Counted from the first letter of the stretch, positions 1 through 9,044 are shown. The stretch: 64,000 bases of DNA from Aestuariivita sp. (GCA_018401465.1 JAGYKE010000004.1:1395857-1459856); one strand, 5' to 3'. Made by a program: numbers and translations. Notes: generated from the sequence alone by a model not told the origin.

Positions 1-1110
1 ACGGCGAAGCCCGACCTGAAGATTGGCGTCGCGGGCTGCGTCGCGCAGGCCGAAGGGGCCGAGATCATGCGCCGCCAGCCGATGGTCGATCTGGTTGTCG
101 GCCCGCAAAGCTATCACCGCCTTCCCGAACTCGAAGCGAAAGCGCGCGGTGGGCAGAAGGCGCTCGACACCGATTTCCCCGAGGAAGACAAGTTCGACCG
201 CCTTGCCGCGCGGCCGAAAGCGCGGCGCGGGCCGACCGCGTTCCTGACCGTGCAGGAAGGCTGCGACAAGTTCTGCGCCTTCTGCGTCGTGCCCTATACC
301 CGCGGCGCCGAGGTGTCGCGCCCGGCCCCGCGCGTCCTGACCGAGGCGCGCGATCTGGTGGACCGCGGCGTGCGCGAGATCACGCTTCTGGGCCAGAACG
401 TCAACGCCTATCACGGGGCGGGCGTGGATGGTGACTGGAGCCTTGCGCGGCTCATCCATGCGCTGGCCGGGATCGACGGGCTGGAACGCATCCGCTTCAC
501 CACCTCGCATCCCAACGACATGACCGACGACCTGATCGAGGCGCATGGCACCTGTGCCAAGCTGATGCCCTATCTGCACCTGCCGGTGCAGGCCGGGTCG
601 GACCGCATCCTCAAACGGATGAACCGCGCCCATACCGCCGAAAGCTATATCCGCCTTGTCGAACGCATCCGCGCCGCGCGCCCCGACATCCTGATGTCGG
701 GCGATTTCATCGTGGGCTTCCCCGAAGAGACCGAGGCCGACTTCCAGGCGACGCTCGATCTGGTCGAGGAAGTGACTTACGGCTACGCCTATTCCTTCAA
801 GTATTCCACCCGCCCCGGCACCCCTGCCGCCGAGCGCGCGCAGGTGCCCGAGGATGAGAAAGCCGACCGCCTGCAGCGTTTGCAGGCCCTGCTGACCCGC
901 CAGCAGCGCGCCGCGCAGGATGCGATGGTGGGCCGTGTGGTCGGCGTGCTCTTCGAACGGGAAGGCCGCGAGGCGGGGCAGATGACCGGCAAGTCCGATT
1001 ACCTGCACGCGGTGCATGTGCGCGACGCGGGCGTCGCGCCCGGGACGCTGGCACCGGTCAGAATCACGGGCTCGGGCAGGAACTCTCTGGCCGGGGAACT
1101 GGCGGTCTGA
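1..1110 (+). CDS. miaB: tRNA-2-methylthio-N6-dimethylallyladenosine synthase MiaB, 5'-truncated by the window edge
   Basis: Radical-SAM methylthiotransferase that converts i6A37 to ms2i6A37 in tRNAs reading UNN codons. The reading frame is open from the first base, so the start and roughly 70-80 N-terminal residues lie outside; 369 codons are visible. A cysteine of the N-terminal cluster domain is encoded at 37-39 (AGCVAQ). The radical-SAM CxxxCxxC triad (CDKFCAFC) lies at 262-285 and is followed by VVPYTRG. The last ~65 residues have the character of a TRAM RNA-binding domain ([13 protein letters not shown]). RimO and MtaB share this architecture, but the EGCDKFC...PYTRG context and the neighbouring phoH-ybeY-corC-lnt genes, a common alphaproteobacterial order, favour MiaB. 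Confidence 0.93.
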   Translation, partial: TAKPDLKIGVAGCVAQAEGAEIMRRQPMVDLVVGPQSYHRLPELEAKARGGQKALDTDFPEEDKFDRLAARPKARRGPTAFLTVQEGCDKFCAFCVVPYTRGAEVSRPAPRVLTEARDLVDRGVREITLLGQNVNAYHGAGVDGDWSLARLIHALAGIDGLERIRFTTSHPNDMTDDLIEAHGTCAKLMPYLHLPVQAGSDRILKRMNRAHTAESYIRLVERIRAARPDILMSGDFIVGFPEETEADFQATLDLVEEVTYGYAYSFKYSTRPGTPAAERAQVPEDEKADRLQRLQALLTRQQRAAQDAMVGRVVGVLFEREGREAGQMTGKSDYLHAVHVRDAGVAPGTLAPVRITGSGRNSLAGELAV

Positions 1111-1171
1111 GGCACCCGGCGCGTACATTCTTTCGATAAATATACGCGAAAAAGGGTAAAATTCAGCATCT

Positions 1172-1192
1172 TTGTCGCAATTTGAGCGACAA
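1172..1192. promoter_or_regulatory. Perfect 7-bp inverted repeat in an AT-rich leader
   Basis: TTGTCGC-N7-GCGACAA lies in the 211-base gap between miaB and the OmpA-like gene, whose base composition is much more AT-rich than its surroundings. It could be an operator or an RNA hairpin in the leader of the downstream gene. No run of T follows, so it is not an obvious terminator. The binding protein is unknown. Confidence 0.4.
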
Positions 1193-1321
1193 TAGGCAGC
1201 GGATTCTACTTTCCATGTAAGGCGAAGTTTTTTAACGTCTTTTCAACGGGCGGTTGGGGGCTGTCCTTTGACATCGTTGTCGCGGCAGCTTCCCGCTCCC
1301 GAACGGGGGAACAAGTTGAGG

Positions 1322-1936
1322 ATGTCTGCTGTGCGGTTTTCCAGAAATTACAGACTGTGGTCCGGCCTTGCCGCCGCGATCCTTGCGCTGCCATTGCTGC
1401 TGACTTCGGGGGTCGAAGTCCGCGCCCAGGCCGAGGGGCTGTTCAGCCGCGATACGCCCTCCCAGCGGGGCCGCGACCGCGGGCAGTACATCCCCACGAT
1501 CTCGATCACGCCGGACGGCTGCGAACACTGGGTGATGGATGACGGTGCCGAAGGCTATGCGACGCCCCATGTGCGCCGCGACGGCACGCCCGTCTGCCGG
1601 CATGTCAACCTGTGCGGGGTTCTGAACACCGACCAGTATTTCGCCACCGACAGCTACCGCATCCACCCGGGTGCGCGGCAGAGCCTGATCAGCTTCTTCC
1701 AGTCCTCGTCCGCCTTCGCCTTCACCATCGTCGGCCATACCGACAGCCGGGCGAGCGACGAATACAACATGCGCCTGAGCTACAACCGCGCCAATGCGGT
1801 GGCCCGGGTCGCCCAGCAGGCGGGCGTGCGCATCGCGGACGTGCGCGGGATGAGCGAACGCTATCCGGCGGCATCGAACAACACGGCAGCCGGCATGGCC
1901 AAGAACCGCCGTGTCGAAATCCTGTGCATCCAGTAA
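1322..1936 (+). CDS. OmpA-family envelope protein with C-terminal peptidoglycan-binding domain
   Basis: A 204-residue exported protein. I chose the ATG at 1322 because it leads straight into a signal peptide (hydrophobic LAAAILALPLLL, then VRAQ). An upstream in-frame TTG at 1268 would place 18 polar residues before it. The C-terminal half is an OmpA-like domain: the GHTDSRASDEYNMRLSYNRA stretch carries the usual peptidoglycan-contacting pattern, and the protein ends NRRVEILC. The N-terminal part has no OmpA beta-barrel. Instead it contains a short module (GCEHW..DDGAEGY...PVC) that recurs in the lipoprotein encoded just downstream. It is probably anchored to peptidoglycan in the periplasm. 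Function beyond that is unknown. Confidence 0.8.
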   Translation: MSAVRFSRNYRLWSGLAAAILALPLLLTSGVEVRAQAEGLFSRDTPSQRGRDRGQYIPTISITPDGCEHWVMDDGAEGYATPHVRRDGTPVCRHVNLCGVLNTDQYFATDSYRIHPGARQSLISFFQSSSAFAFTIVGHTDSRASDEYNMRLSYNRANAVARVAQQAGVRIADVRGMSERYPAASNNTAAGMAKNRRVEILCIQ

Positions 1937-1947
1937 AGAGGCGCGTC

Positions 1948-2259
1948 ATGACACTGAAAACGATCACCACGCTGTGCCTTGCCGCCTTCGCCCTGTCCGC
2001 CTGCGACGAAAGTCTGCGCGGCTATCCCGCCGACAAGACCGTCGACCGCGGCGTCGACCGGAAGGACCTGTCGCAACTGGTCTGGGGCGTCTGGGTCGAT
2101 CCCACGGGCTGCGACCACTGGATCGCCGATGACGGGGTGGAAGGCTACCTGTCCCAGCGGCTCGACCGTTACGGCAAGCCGGTCTGTTCCGGCGTCGCCC
2201 CGCCCACCTTCACCGCGGGTGACTTCAAGGGCGGCTCGCGCATCCGCGACCCGAACTGA
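1948..2259 (+). CDS. Small lipoprotein sharing a module with the upstream OmpA-like protein
   Basis: A 103-residue protein with a lipoprotein signal: TLKTITTLCLAAFALSAC, with LSAC as lipobox and Cys as the acylation site. The mature part contains GCDHWIADDGVEGY...PVC, which matches the module GCEHWVMDDGAEGY...PVC in the neighbouring OmpA-like protein. The two genes are 11 bases apart and end at a strong terminator, so they form one unit. I do not recognise a named family. The shared module suggests duplication or a common binding partner at the outer membrane or cell wall. Confidence 0.75.
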   Translation: MTLKTITTLCLAAFALSACDESLRGYPADKTVDRGVDRKDLSQLVWGVWVDPTGCDHWIADDGVEGYLSQRLDRYGKPVCSGVAPPTFTAGDFKGGSRIRDPN

Positions 2260-2283
2260 CCAGCCCGAAGGCAGCATGATACC

Positions 2284-2317
2284 GCGCCGCGACCTGACCC
2301 GTCGCGGCGCGATTTTT
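2284..2317 (+). terminator. Rho-independent terminator after the lipoprotein gene
   Basis: A perfect 10-bp stem, GCGCCGCGAC (2284-2293) with GTCGCGGCGC (2301-2310), has a 7-base loop and is followed by GATTTTTG. It separates the OmpA/lipoprotein pair from phoH. Confidence 0.85.
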
Positions 2318-2405
2318 GTATCATTTCGATGAAATTCCAGACCCCTCTCTTGTCAGGGTCCCGGGATGTTGGCAGGCTCGGATCAGAGCAGACAAGGAGA
2401 CAGGC

Positions 2406-3437
2406 TTGGCCATCAGCGCCCTGACCCCGACCGGCAGTTCCCCTACAGCGCCCGAGCTGTTGATGGAATTCCCCGACAATCGACTGCTCATTGACCTGTG
2501 CGGGGAATACGACCGCAATCTGGCCGAACTGGAACAGAAACTCTCGGTCCAGATCCTGCGCCGCGGCAACCTTCTTGCCATCTTCGGCGAGACCGAGATG
2601 CAAAAGCGCGCGTCCGAGGTTCTTGATGCGCTCTATACCCGGCTCGAACAGGGCCGCGCGGTGGAACGCGGCGACATCGACCGCGAACTGCGCATGGGCG
2701 GCAGCGCCGTGGCGCCCGACGGCGAACCGGGCGACCAGCTCGAGATGTTTCAGGGCGGCAAGGTCGAGATCAAGACAAGACGCAAGCTGGTCGAGCCCCG
2801 GACCGAGGCGCAGAAGGCCTATGTGCGGGCCCTGTTCGAAAACGAACTGGCCTTCGGTATCGGGCCCGCAGGCACCGGCAAGACCTATCTCGCGGTGGCC
2901 GTCGGCGTGTCGATGTTCATCAACGGCCATGTTGACCGGATAATCCTGTCGCGCCCCGCGGTCGAGGCGGGCGAAAAGCTGGGCTATCTGCCCGGCGACA
3001 TGAAGGACAAGGTCGATCCCTATATGCAGCCGCTCTATGATGCGCTGAACGATTTCCTGCCCGGCAAACAGGTGGCCAAGCTGATCGAGGAAAAGCGCAT
3101 CGAGATTGCGCCCTTGGCCTTCATGCGGGGCCGCACGCTCGCCAATGCCTTCGTCGTGCTGGACGAGGCGCAGAACGCCACGACCATGCAGATGAAGATG
3201 TTCCTGACCCGTCTTGGCGAAGGGTCGCGCATGGTCATCACCGGCGACCGCACGCAGATTGACCTGCCGCGCGGCGTGCCGTCGGGGCTGGCCGATGCCG
3301 AACGCCTCCTCAAGGGCATCCAGCGGATCAGCTTCAACTACTTCACCTCCAAGGATGTGGTGCGGCACCCGCTTGTCGGCGCCATCATCGAAGCCTATGA
3401 CGCGGACACCACGGGCCCGGGTGCGGCCCGGAGCTGA
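2406..3437 (+). CDS. phoH: PhoH-family ATPase
   Basis: A 343-residue PhoH-like P-loop protein, probably an RNA-linked ATPase acting with YbeY in rRNA or RNA quality control. Walker A is GPAGTGKT (about residues 153-160) and Walker B is FVVLDEAQNA. A further conserved stretch reads ITGDRTQIDLP. The TTG at 2406 is preferred as start because AAGGAGA ends six bases before it. An earlier in-frame TTG at 2316 lies in the terminator tail. The gene is followed at 12 bases by ybeY, the standard phoH-ybeY-corC-lnt order. A KH-like region in the first 90 residues is typical of this family. Confidence 0.92.
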   Translation: MAISALTPTGSSPTAPELLMEFPDNRLLIDLCGEYDRNLAELEQKLSVQILRRGNLLAIFGETEMQKRASEVLDALYTRLEQGRAVERGDIDRELRMGGSAVAPDGEPGDQLEMFQGGKVEIKTRRKLVEPRTEAQKAYVRALFENELAFGIGPAGTGKTYLAVAVGVSMFINGHVDRIILSRPAVEAGEKLGYLPGDMKDKVDPYMQPLYDALNDFLPGKQVAKLIEEKRIEIAPLAFMRGRTLANAFVVLDEAQNATTMQMKMFLTRLGEGSRMVITGDRTQIDLPRGVPSGLADAERLLKGIQRISFNYFTSKDVVRHPLVGAIIEAYDADTTGPGAARS

Positions 3438-3449
3438 ACCGGGGGCCGC

Positions 3450-3947
3450 ATGGCGCTGGACATCATGATCGAGGATGCGCGCTGGGGCGACCTGCCGCTC
3501 GACCCGCTGGCGGGCCGTGCGACGGCTGCAGCGCTGCGTCATCTCGGACTTGACCCTGATGCCTGCGAGATCGCGCTCATGGCCTGTGACGACGCGCGCA
3601 TCGCCGAACTCAACGCGCAATTCCGCAGCAAGGCGCAGCCCACCAACGTGCTGAGCTGGCCCTCCGAGGATCTGTCCGCGCAAGACGACGGTGGCGCACC
3701 GCTGCCCCCCGAACCCGATCCAGACGGCGAGATCGCGCTGGGCGACATCGCCATCGCATGGGACACCTGCGCCCGCGAAGCGGCGGATCAGGGCAAGACG
3801 ATGCAGGATCATGTGACGCACCTGATCGTGCACGGGGTGTTGCATTTGCTGGGCTATGATCACATTCGTGACCGTGACGCCACGCTGATGGAAGAACTTG
3901 AGGCGCGGATACTTGGCACGATGGGCATCGATGACCCATATTCATAG
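3450..3947 (+). CDS. ybeY: Endoribonuclease YbeY (16S rRNA 3'-end maturation)
   Basis: A 165-residue UPF0054/YbeY metalloprotein required for 16S rRNA 3' processing and late ribosome quality control. The zinc-binding motif H-G-x-x-H-L-x-G-Y-D-H is complete (H128, H132, H138). The stretch from residue 75 to 95, rich in acid, Gly and Pro, is a slightly long loop but within family range. It sits between phoH and corC, and all read in the same direction. Confidence 0.95.
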   Translation: MALDIMIEDARWGDLPLDPLAGRATAAALRHLGLDPDACEIALMACDDARIAELNAQFRSKAQPTNVLSWPSEDLSAQDDGGAPLPPEPDPDGEIALGDIAIAWDTCAREAADQGKTMQDHVTHLIVHGVLHLLGYDHIRDRDATLMEELEARILGTMGIDDPYS

Positions 3948-3982
3948 CGTTTCCGGGGACCATTCCCCCTTCTGGTAGGACA

Positions 3983-4867
3983 ATGGGCGACATAGACGGC
4001 ACGTCTGACGCAGCGCGGGGCGCGCAGCAGCAGCAACAGGACAGCAAATCGGCGACACCCGGCCTTCTTGGACGGATATTCGGCGCGCTGACCCCCTCAT
4101 CGGGCAACAACACCGGCACGACCGCGGCAAATCCGGCTGCGGCACCTGCCACGCATGGCATGATCAACCTGCGCCGCATGCGGGTCGAGGATGTGGCGAT
4201 CCCCAAGGCGGAAATCGCCGCGGTACCCGCCAACATCTCGAAGGAAGAACTGGTCGATGTCTTCCGCAAGACGGGGATGTCGCGCCTGCCGGTCTATGAC
4301 GGCACGCTCGACACGCCCATCGGCATGGCGCACCTGAAGGACTTCGCCCTCACCCACGGCTTCAACGGCCCCGAGGAGGAGTTCGATCTCACGCGGATCC
4401 TGCGCCCGCTTCTGTTCGTGCCGCCCTCGATGCCGATCGGCGTGCTCTTGACCAAGATGCAGGCGGAACGCCGGCACATGGCGCTGGTGATCGACGAATA
4501 TGGCGGGGTGGACGGCCTTGTCACCATCGAGGACCTGATCGAACAGGTCATCGGCGAAATCGAGGACGAACACGACATCGGCGAGGACAAGACCTGGGTT
4601 AAGGAAAAGTCCGGCTGCTACCTTGCGCTGGCCAAGACCCCGCTCGAGGAATTCGAGGCCGAGATCGGCCAGTCCCTCACCGACCACGACGCGGTCGACG
4701 AGGAAGAGATCGACACGCTGGGCGGTCTTGTCTTCATGCTCTCGGGCCGCGTGCCTGCGCGGGGCGAGGTGGTCCTGCATCCCGACGGTCCGGAATTCGA
4801 GGTGATCGACGCCGATGCGCGCCGCATCAAGCGGCTGCGCGTGCGCGTGCCGGATCGCGGGGCATGA
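3983..4867 (+). CDS. CorC/HlyC-type CBS-domain protein
   Basis: A 294-residue soluble CorC/TlyC-family protein. An acidic, glutamine-rich N-terminus is followed by paired CBS domains (about residues 65-190, beginning near MRVEDVAIPKAEI) and a C-terminal CorC_HlyC domain (about 205-290, including DTLGGLVFMLSGRVP). Proteins of this kind are linked to Mg/Co efflux and adenosine-nucleotide sensing. No membrane DUF21 domain is present, so it is the short cytosolic form. It overlaps lnt by ATGA. Confidence 0.88.
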   Translation: MGDIDGTSDAARGAQQQQQDSKSATPGLLGRIFGALTPSSGNNTGTTAANPAAAPATHGMINLRRMRVEDVAIPKAEIAAVPANISKEELVDVFRKTGMSRLPVYDGTLDTPIGMAHLKDFALTHGFNGPEEEFDLTRILRPLLFVPPSMPIGVLLTKMQAERRHMALVIDEYGGVDGLVTIEDLIEQVIGEIEDEHDIGEDKTWVKEKSGCYLALAKTPLEEFEAEIGQSLTDHDAVDEEEIDTLGGLVFMLSGRVPARGEVVLHPDGPEFEVIDADARRIKRLRVRVPDRGA

Positions 4868-6348
4868 TCGCAGGCCGCGGGCCGCGGGCGCGCGGTCTCA
4901 TCGCATTCGCCGCGGGTGCCGCAGGCGCGTTCGGCCATGCGCCTTGGGGCCTGTGGCCGCTGACCCTTCTGGCGATCGCCGTGGCGCTGGCGCTGGCGGC
5001 GCGTGCCGCGACGCTCCGGCAGGCGCTGGTCACCGGCTGGGCCTTCGGCACCGGCTATTTCGCGGTGGCGCTGTCGTGGATCGTCGAACCCTTCCTTGTC
5101 GAACCCGAAATCCACGGCTGGATGGCGCCCTTTGCGCTGGTCTTCATGGCAGGCGGCCTCGCGCTTTTCTTCGCGGCGGCCTTCGCCGCGTCTTTCCGTC
5201 TGGGCGGCTGGCTGGTCCTCACGTTGGCGGCGGCGGAATTGGCGCGCGCCCATATCCTGACCGGCTTTCCATGGGCGGGCTTCGCTCAGGTCTGGGTCGG
5301 GCAGGGGATCGATCAGAGCCTTGCGTGGATCGGGCCGCATGGGCTTGGCCTCGTGACGCTGGGGCTGGGCTGGGCGCTTTGGCGCGCCTTTGATGGGCCG
5401 CGGGGCTGGGCGCGGACCTCTGCCGCGCTGGTGCTTCCCGTGGCCGTGGGACTGGGGGGCGGCGCGGTCCGCGACACGCTGCCGCCCGCGGCGCTGTCGG
5501 ATCAGGTTGTGCGGCTTGTGCAGCCGAATGCAAGGCAGGACCAGAAATGGGATGCTGAGATGGCGCACATCTTCTTCGCGCGCAAGCTCGACTACACCGC
5601 CGCCGGACCGCGCCCCGACCTGATCGTCTGGCCCGAAACCGCGATCCCGACGCTTCTGGAATATGCCGACGGCGCCATCGCCGCCATCGACGCCGTGGCA
5701 GACGGTGTGCCCGTGGTGACCGGCATCCAGCGGCGCGAGGACCTGCGCTTTTTCAATGCGCTGATCGTGCTGCGCGGCGGGCCGGTCCCTGACCAGATCT
5801 ATGACAAGCACCATCTTGTTCCCTTCGGGGAATACGTGCCCTTGGGCGATCTGGCCGCCCGGTTCGGCCTGCACGGCTTCGCCACCCGCGAAGGGCAGGG
5901 CTTCAGCCCCGGGCCGGGGCCGCGGGCGGTCGATCTGGGCGCTGTGGGACGCGCGCTGCCGCTCATCTGCTACGAGGCCGTCTTTCCCGCCTTCGCCCGG
6001 CTGCCGGGCGGCGCGCGGCCCGATCTGCTGATCCAGATCACCAATGATGCGTGGTTCGGCACGGTCTCGGGCCCCTACCAGCATCTGGCGCAGGCCCGGA
6101 TGCGCGCCATCGAACAGGGCCTGCCGATGATCCGTGTCGCCAATACCGGCATCTCTGCGATGATCGACCCCAAGGGCCGCATTCTGGGCCAGCTTCCGCT
6201 GGGCGAGGCGGGCTATCTCGACCTCGCCCTGCCGCGGCCCGCGCATTTCACGCTCTATGCCCGCACCGGCGATCTGCCTGCGCTGATCCTGATCGGTCTC
6301 GTGCTTGCCATCGTCCTTCTGCAAGGACGGCGCAGAAATACCGATTGA
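4864..6348 (+). CDS. lnt: Apolipoprotein N-acyltransferase
   Basis: A 494-residue inner-membrane enzyme that N-acylates the lipid-modified cysteine of lipoproteins. The N-terminal ~200 residues hold several hydrophobic membrane spans. The rest is a nitrilase-fold periplasmic domain with the catalytic triad visible as E258 (WPETAIP), K315 (YDKHHLVPFGEY) and C369 (ICYEAVFP). A final hydrophobic span (ALILIGLVLAIVLL) closes the protein. It begins inside the stop of corC (ATGA), so it is translationally coupled. Confidence 0.95.
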   Translation: MIAGRGPRARGLIAFAAGAAGAFGHAPWGLWPLTLLAIAVALALAARAATLRQALVTGWAFGTGYFAVALSWIVEPFLVEPEIHGWMAPFALVFMAGGLALFFAAAFAASFRLGGWLVLTLAAAELARAHILTGFPWAGFAQVWVGQGIDQSLAWIGPHGLGLVTLGLGWALWRAFDGPRGWARTSAALVLPVAVGLGGGAVRDTLPPAALSDQVVRLVQPNARQDQKWDAEMAHIFFARKLDYTAAGPRPDLIVWPETAIPTLLEYADGAIAAIDAVADGVPVVTGIQRREDLRFFNALIVLRGGPVPDQIYDKHHLVPFGEYVPLGDLAARFGLHGFATREGQGFSPGPGPRAVDLGAVGRALPLICYEAVFPAFARLPGGARPDLLIQITNDAWFGTVSGPYQHLAQARMRAIEQGLPMIRVANTGISAMIDPKGRILGQLPLGEAGYLDLALPRPAHFTLYARTGDLPALILIGLVLAIVLLQGRRRNTD

Positions 6349-6386
6349 CCGCGCCCCGGCCGGGCTTTACCCAACCTGAACGGCCC

Positions 6387-6430
6387 CCACAACGGCTTCC
6401 TGGCGTGGCGGGCTTCACCCCAATGGAGCA
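6387..6430 (+). promoter_or_regulatory. SAM/SAH riboswitch controlling metK
   Basis: The leader just upstream of metK contains ACAACGGCTTCCTGGCGTGG, then after a short loop CAATGGAGCA. As I remember the class, this is the conserved core of the small SAM/SAH riboswitch found upstream of metK in Rhodobacterales. The 3' element includes GGAG at 6424-6427, which is also the metK Shine-Dalgarno sequence. Ligand-stabilised pseudoknot formation would therefore hide the ribosome site and lower SAM synthase translation when SAM or SAH is abundant. The match is from memory of the consensus, not from a covariance search. Confidence 0.85.
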
Positions 6431-6436
6431 CTTTTC

Positions 6437-7618
6437 ATGGCCCGCAACAACTATACCTTCACCTCGGAATCCGTTTCCGAGGGCCACCCCGACAAGGTCT
6501 GCGACCGCATTTCCGATGCCGTCCTCGACGCCTTCATCGCCGAGGAACCCGAAGCGCGCGTCGCCTGCGAAACCTTCGCCACCACCAACCGTGTCGTCAT
6601 CGGCGGCGAGGTCGGCCTCAGCGATCAGGCCAAGCTGACCGAGTACATGGGCCGCATCGACGAGATCGCCCGCGCCTGCATCAAGGACATCGGTTACGAA
6701 CAGGACAAGTTCCACTGGAACACCTGCGAGATCACGAACCTTCTGCACGAACAATCCGCCCATATCGCGCAGGGCGTGAACGCGGCCGAGAACAAGGACG
6801 AAGGTGCCGGCGACCAGGGCATCATGTTCGGCTACGCCACGACCGAGACGCCCGCGCTCATGCCGGCGCCGATCCAGTATGCCCATGCCATCCTGCGCCG
6901 TCTGGCCGAGGTGCGCAAATCGGGTCAGGAACCGGCACTCGGCCCCGACGCCAAGTCGCAGCTGTCGGTCGTCTACGAGGGCGGCAAGCCGGTGCGCGTG
7001 TCGTCCATCGTGCTGTCGACCCAGCATCTGGACGAGGCGCTGACCAGCGCCGACATCCGCGCCATGGTCGAGCCCTATATCCGCGAAACCCTGCCCGAAG
7101 GCTGGCTGACGGCGGCAACCGAATGGCACGTCAACCCCACGGGCAAGTTCGTCATCGGCGGGCCTGACGGGGATGCGGGCCTGACGGGCCGCAAGATCAT
7201 TGTCGACACCTATGGCGGGGCCGCGCCCCATGGCGGCGGCGCGTTCTCGGGCAAGGATCCGACGAAGGTCGACCGTTCGGCGGCTTACGCGGCGCGGTAT
7301 CTCGCCAAGAACGTGGTCGCCGCCGGCATGGCCGAACGCTGCACGATCCAGCTAAGCTATGCGATCGGCGTGTCCAAGCCGCTCTCGATCTATGCCGACA
7401 CCCACGGCACGGGCGAGGTGGCACCGGAGGCCATCGAAAAGGCGCTCAGCATGGTGATGGACCTGACGCCCCGCGGCATCCGTCAGCACCTGCAGCTGAA
7501 CAAGCCGATCTACCAGCGCACCGCGGCCTATGGCCACTTCGGACGCGAACCCGACGCCGATGGCGGCTTCTCGTGGGAACGCACCGACCTGGCCGAGGCG
7601 CTCAAGCGCGCCGTCTGA
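6437..7618 (+). CDS. metK: S-adenosylmethionine synthase
   Basis: A 393-residue MetK making SAM from methionine and ATP. The N-terminal [19 protein letters not shown] motif, the central [13 protein letters not shown] signature and the C-terminal [19 protein letters not shown] loop are intact. Start and ribosome-binding site fall inside the riboswitch 3' element. The stop codon overlaps the ATG of the following periplasmic-protein gene (TGATG). Confidence 0.97.
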   Translation: MARNNYTFTSESVSEGHPDKVCDRISDAVLDAFIAEEPEARVACETFATTNRVVIGGEVGLSDQAKLTEYMGRIDEIARACIKDIGYEQDKFHWNTCEITNLLHEQSAHIAQGVNAAENKDEGAGDQGIMFGYATTETPALMPAPIQYAHAILRRLAEVRKSGQEPALGPDAKSQLSVVYEGGKPVRVSSIVLSTQHLDEALTSADIRAMVEPYIRETLPEGWLTAATEWHVNPTGKFVIGGPDGDAGLTGRKIIVDTYGGAAPHGGGAFSGKDPTKVDRSAAYAARYLAKNVVAAGMAERCTIQLSYAIGVSKPLSIYADTHGTGEVAPEAIEKALSMVMDLTPRGIRQHLQLNKPIYQRTAAYGHFGREPDADGGFSWERTDLAEALKRAV

Positions 7619-8349
7619 TGCGGGCCCCGGGGCTCGCGCTTGCCGCAACCGCCGCGCTGGCCCTCTGGGCCGGCGCGGCCGCGGCGCAGGCGCTGAACGT
7701 GCGCCCCGACCGGACCGCGACGCTGCCGCCCGAAAAGCTCCGGGTCGAAGGCGAGGTCCTCATCTACGACACGATCGACGTGCCCGAGTGGCATCTGGAT
7801 ATCCTGTCCGACGATGCCGCCGCCTTCGAGGCGATGCTGGCGCGCAATTCGCAGGTGCGGGCCGTCCATCTCAATTCCTATGGCGGTGAACTGACCGAGG
7901 CGCGCGACATGGCCGACATGGTCACGCGGCGCGGGCTGTCCACGCGGGTGACGGGCACCTGCGACAGCGCCTGCGCGCTGATCTTTCTGGCGGGCGACGA
8001 CCGCAGCCTCGCCAGCGGCGCGACCATCGGCTTTCACCGCTTTTCGTGGGATGCCGACAGCGTGCGCGATTTCTTCGACGCCAATGCCGGGGATTTCGGC
8101 TGGTCCGATCCGTTCGACCTTGCCGAATGGCTGTACGAGGACACGCAGGCCGAAATCTTCGAGCATCTGACCTACATGCTGGCGCGCGGGGTCGATCCGG
8201 CCTTTGCCATCCAGACCCTGCGCGAGGACAGCCTCGGCATGTGGTATCCGCCGCGCGCGGTGCTGATCGCTGCGGGCGTGGTGACCGACGCCACACCCGA
8301 AAGCTCGGACATTCCGGGCCTCAACCGACGCAGGAGCCAGAACCGATGA
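7618..8349 (+). CDS. Exported ClpP/crotonase-fold protein
   Basis: A 243-residue protein with a clear signal peptide (ALAATAALALWAGAAAAQA). The mature part resembles the periplasmic ClpP-like family: HLNSYGGELTEARDMADMV, then TGTCDSACALIFLAG, in which the Ser of CDSAC is placed like the ClpP nucleophile, then a GFHRFSW strand where ClpP has its His. This suggests a secreted serine-protease-like or oxyanion-hole protein, but activity is not shown. It starts within the metK stop codon and overlaps the next gene by ATGA, so it is co-translated with metK and the GST. Confidence 0.7.
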   Translation: MRAPGLALAATAALALWAGAAAAQALNVRPDRTATLPPEKLRVEGEVLIYDTIDVPEWHLDILSDDAAAFEAMLARNSQVRAVHLNSYGGELTEARDMADMVTRRGLSTRVTGTCDSACALIFLAGDDRSLASGATIGFHRFSWDADSVRDFFDANAGDFGWSDPFDLAEWLYEDTQAEIFEHLTYMLARGVDPAFAIQTLREDSLGMWYPPRAVLIAAGVVTDATPESSDIPGLNRRRSQNR

Positions 8350-8975
8350 TCCTCTACGATTGCGCCACCGCGCCCAATCCGCGCCGCGCGCGCATGATGC
8401 TGGCCGAAAAGGGGCTGAGCCCCGAGGTGAGGCAGGTGGATCTGCGCAGCGACGAACACCGCTTACCCGCTTTCCTGGCCGTCAATCCGCGCGGCACGGT
8501 GCCGGTGCTGATCACCGAAGACGGCACCGCGCTGACCGAAAACCACGGCATCGCCGCCTATCTCGAGGCGCGCTTTCCCGAACCGCCCCTGCTGGGCCGT
8601 ACCCCGGACGAAACGGGACTGGTCTGGATGTGGACGGCCATCGCCGAACAGCAGGGCGGCGCCCCCATCGGCGAGGCGCTGCGCAACGGCAACCCCGCCA
8701 TGAAGGACCGCGCCCTGCCGGGAACCACGGATTATGCCCAGATCCCGGAACTGGCCGAGCGCGGCCGCGCCCGCACCGCGCGCTTCTTCGAACTGCTCGA
8801 AGACCGGCTGCAGGCCAGTCCGTGGCTTGCGGGTGAGGCTTTCTCGCTTGCCGATCTCACCGCCTTCGTCTTCGTCGATTTCGCCCGCGTCATCCGCATG
8901 CGCCCCGAAGACCGTCACGCCGCCACGCAGGCCTGGATGGCGCGCATCGCCGAGAGGCCGAGCGCGCGGGCCTGA
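8346..8975 (+). CDS. Glutathione S-transferase family protein
   Basis: A 209-residue GST. The thioredoxin-fold N-terminal domain has CATAPNPRRARMMLAEKG at the glutathione site, the cis-Pro segment GTVPVLITEDG, and the TENHGIAAYLEARFP turn. The alpha-helical C-terminal domain has the family N-cap (SLADLTAFVFVDFA). The substrate cannot be read from sequence. It is the last gene of the metK unit. Confidence 0.85.
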   Translation: MILYDCATAPNPRRARMMLAEKGLSPEVRQVDLRSDEHRLPAFLAVNPRGTVPVLITEDGTALTENHGIAAYLEARFPEPPLLGRTPDETGLVWMWTAIAEQQGGAPIGEALRNGNPAMKDRALPGTTDYAQIPELAERGRARTARFFELLEDRLQASPWLAGEAFSLADLTAFVFVDFARVIRMRPEDRHAATQAWMARIAERPSARA

Positions 8976-9044
8976 TCGGGGGCGTCACGCCAACCCAAGG
9001 CTCCCGCGTTGCCCCCGGCGCGCGCCCGCGATAAACGGCGGCGC

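Noticed and set aside
4618-6324. A 568-codon minus-strand frame opposite corC and lnt.
   Set aside because: The product is an Arg/Gln/Gly-rich translation without recognisable domains, opposite genes with complete catalytic motifs. It is a shadow frame.
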